From contig JAFSUF010000085.1 in assembly GCA_017445425.1 (NCBI GenBank), positions 1 to 35,144 on the forward strand: 35,144 bases of DNA, in the 5' to 3' direction. Made by a program: the position numbers and the translations under genes. This DNA comes from Bacteroidales bacterium (GTDB lineage: Bacteria > Bacteroidota > Bacteroidia > Bacteroidales > UBA932). The notes beneath the pieces were generated by a model that saw only the letters and a program-made list of their open reading frames with translations, was not told where the DNA came from and made no database searches. Below, one piece after another: positions 33,875-35,144 of the stretch (the first letter of the stretch is position 1; each line of letters begins with the position of its first letter).

Positions 33875-34582
33875 TTATCGTTCGTAGAACCCGTGCAGCA
33901 CTTCGCTAATTGTCCGCTCATAGTCATATAGCCTACGGCGGATAGCACGGAAGTCAAAATAGGCCGGGTCAAACCCTTCCCCCAGCAATGACCGGAAGTG
34001 CTCATAGTTGCAATCTTCAGGATCCTTGATAATCCGAAGAATCTCCTCGTAGCCCGAAACGCCGCCACAATCCTCAGGCGGGCAGGCGCCCTCGCCGGAG
34101 AGGAGTTCTACGCCGATGTTGCTGAAACGGATCTGTGCATCTTCATAGCGGCGGATCTCAACCAGGCGGACGGTGTGGTGCCACGAGTCACCCATGTCGT
34201 AGGTCAGGGAGCACTCGTCCCCCACCTTCTTGAGCAGCTGGCTCACCGTCGCGCGGAAGGAATTCCGGACCTTCAACCCCGGATAGCACTCCTCGTAGTC
34301 CAAATCCGACTCCGCATCCATCGCCTTCTCCTTCGTCGAACGCCAGAGCGTGTCCCCCTGCGTCAGCTCCGTCAGATGATACCCATCCCAGCCCATGGCA
34401 TAGACCAGCACGTATACGAAGTGGCCGACATACAGGTTCGACGGCACGATCAGCCGCCGAACCACGGGTACCGGCGCTTCGTCTAGGGAGATTTCCTCGA
34501 TATACTCCCGCGTCCGCTTGGAAGTGTCCATGAGCGGCATCACCAGGGATGATATGATTTCATGAGGGTCGAAGTAGTACAT
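33875..34582 (-). CDS. Plasmid pRiA4b ORF-3 family protein
   Basis: 235 aa. The stretch YDMGDSWHHTVRLVEI (about 127-142) and the block GEGACPPEDCGGVSGYEEILRIIKDPED (about 162-189) are the PF07929 signature (pRiA4b ORF-3, also called IS1096 TnpR-like). The FDPAYFDFRAIRRRL segment near 205-219 also fits. The family is widespread on mobile elements and in defence-rich regions; its biochemical role is unknown. It ends 10 bases before the darT -33 element and no promoter was found upstream of it. Confidence 0.85.
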   Translation of the reverse strand: MYYFDPHEIISSLVMPLMDTSKRTREYIEEISLDEAPVPVVRRLIVPSNLYVGHFVYVLVYAMGWDGYHLTELTQGDTLWRSTKEKAMDAESDLDYEECYPGLKVRNSFRATVSQLLKKVGDECSLTYDMGDSWHHTVRLVEIRRYEDAQIRFSNIGVELLSGEGACPPEDCGGVSGYEEILRIIKDPEDCNYEHFRSLLGEGFDPAYFDFRAIRRRLYDYERTISEVLHGFYER

Positions 34583-34683
34583 AATAGGTAATATACGCTG
34601 TCAATTCTAATCTGACCGTGAATCTCCACTTCATTTATTCAATCAAAAAGTGACTGAACTCGCTCCGGAATCCCTACAAAAAA

Positions 34684-35144
34684 CTATTCTTGAGGCAAAT
34701 TCCTTTTAATGGAAAACTGATGAAGATGATACTTATTCATTAAAGAGTAAACTATATCCACAGACTCTTTTACTGCATTAGGTATTGATATCTTCCCTTC
34801 TGGATCTATCTCAAGATACCCCTTGCTGAACAAAGACGAACAGCCCGCATATTTCCGTCGATAAGCTTCAAAATCACTATTCAAGAGATTCTCTTCTTTT
34901 TCCAAATAAGACTTAGCTTCACTATATTGTTTGTTTATTTCATCAATTCCCTTCTCCATTTGTTCGTAAGCTAACTCTATGTCTTCAACTCCATTGTTTA
35001 TAATATCTTCTTTAATGAAACTCAATACTCTTTTGCTTGTACTAAGTTCGTTTAAGAGTTTTAAAGTGCGTTTCTTTTCTGATGCAGACTCTGAACCAAC
35101 TGTGCCTATAGCACCTAAGAATGCAATAACAAATACGATAACTA
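34684..35144 (-). CDS. Membrane-anchored coiled-coil protein, cut by the right edge
   Basis: At least 152 residues; the frame stays open to the right edge, so the TTG at 35023-35025 is probably internal. The visible start is hydrophobic (VIVFVIAFLGAIGTVG, encoded about 35098-35142), a probable N-terminal membrane helix, followed by a charged helical region rich in Glu, Lys and Asn (EDIELAYEQMEKGIDEINKQ, then SYLEKEENLL), likely coiled coil. No family recognised. Codon and base use are much more AT-rich than in the rest of the window, which suggests recent acquisition. Confidence 0.65.
   Translation of the reverse strand, partial: VIVFVIAFLGAIGTVGSESASEKKRTLKLLNELSTSKRVLSFIKEDIINNGVEDIELAYEQMEKGIDEINKQYSEAKSYLEKEENLLNSDFEAYRRKYAGCSSLFSKGYLEIDPEGKISIPNAVKESVDIVYSLMNKYHLHQFSIKRNLPQE

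Overview
The window looks like a chromosomal piece of a Bacteroidales bacterium. The evidence is Bacteroidetes-type promoters (TTTG, 19-21 nt, TAnnTTTG) in front of many genes, fimbrillin-like surface lipoproteins with Ig-like repeats, an OmpA-family porin with the typical Bacteroidales layout, and almost no Shine-Dalgarno sequences. I cannot name a genus. Coding GC looks near or above 50 % over most of the window and falls clearly at the extreme right end.

Layout. (1) 1-2240, + strand: the 3' part of a phosphoglucosamine mutase (GlmM-like), then a DUF1343/NamZ-type protein; both point to amino sugar and cell wall metabolism. (2) 2294-13179, - strand: a four-gene small-large-small-large unit. 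Two giant lipoproteins (1605 and 1868 aa) are each preceded by a 63-71 aa protein of unknown function. The larger lipoprotein ends in a protein tyrosine phosphatase domain with an intact CX5R loop. (3) 13274-16330, - strand: a HerA/YjgR-type ATPase and an OmpA-family protein with a long Ala/Glu/Lys helix. (4) 16433-27045: a surface polysaccharide locus with ugd (+), and on the - strand a WecA/MraY-type initiating transferase, an NTP_transf_5-type protein, two long UDP-HexNAc 4,6-dehydratases, a UDP-glucuronate 4-epimerase and wbuC, with purT embedded. Ugd and the epimerase together would make UDP-GlcA and UDP-GalA. The dehydratases would make 4-keto-6-deoxy-HexNAc precursors, and the transferase would start the lipid-linked chain. 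(5) 27157-34582: a defence/toxin island. It holds a Fic protein whose promoter overlaps a perfect palindrome, a three-gene ubiquitin-like operon (two-domain Ubl, E1-like ThiF, DUF6527), a divergent XRE-ImmA/IrrE regulator-protease, a DarTG toxin-antitoxin pair and a pRiA4b ORF-3 family gene. (6) 34684-35144: an AT-rich, membrane-anchored, coiled-coil protein cut by the right edge.

Most unusual observations: the Ubl-E1-DUF6527 operon has no visible E2 or JAB gene. The Fic cassette is bordered by near-identical copies of a TTGCCG-N4-CGGCAA palindrome. The epimerase gene carries three in-frame insertions made of short palindromic repeat DNA, about 80 extra residues, yet its catalytic motifs are intact. 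A surface lipoprotein is fused to a tyrosine phosphatase. Small-protein/giant-lipoprotein pairs are repeated in tandem. Two sugar nucleotide genes have -7 elements so close to the ATG that their mRNAs should be leaderless.
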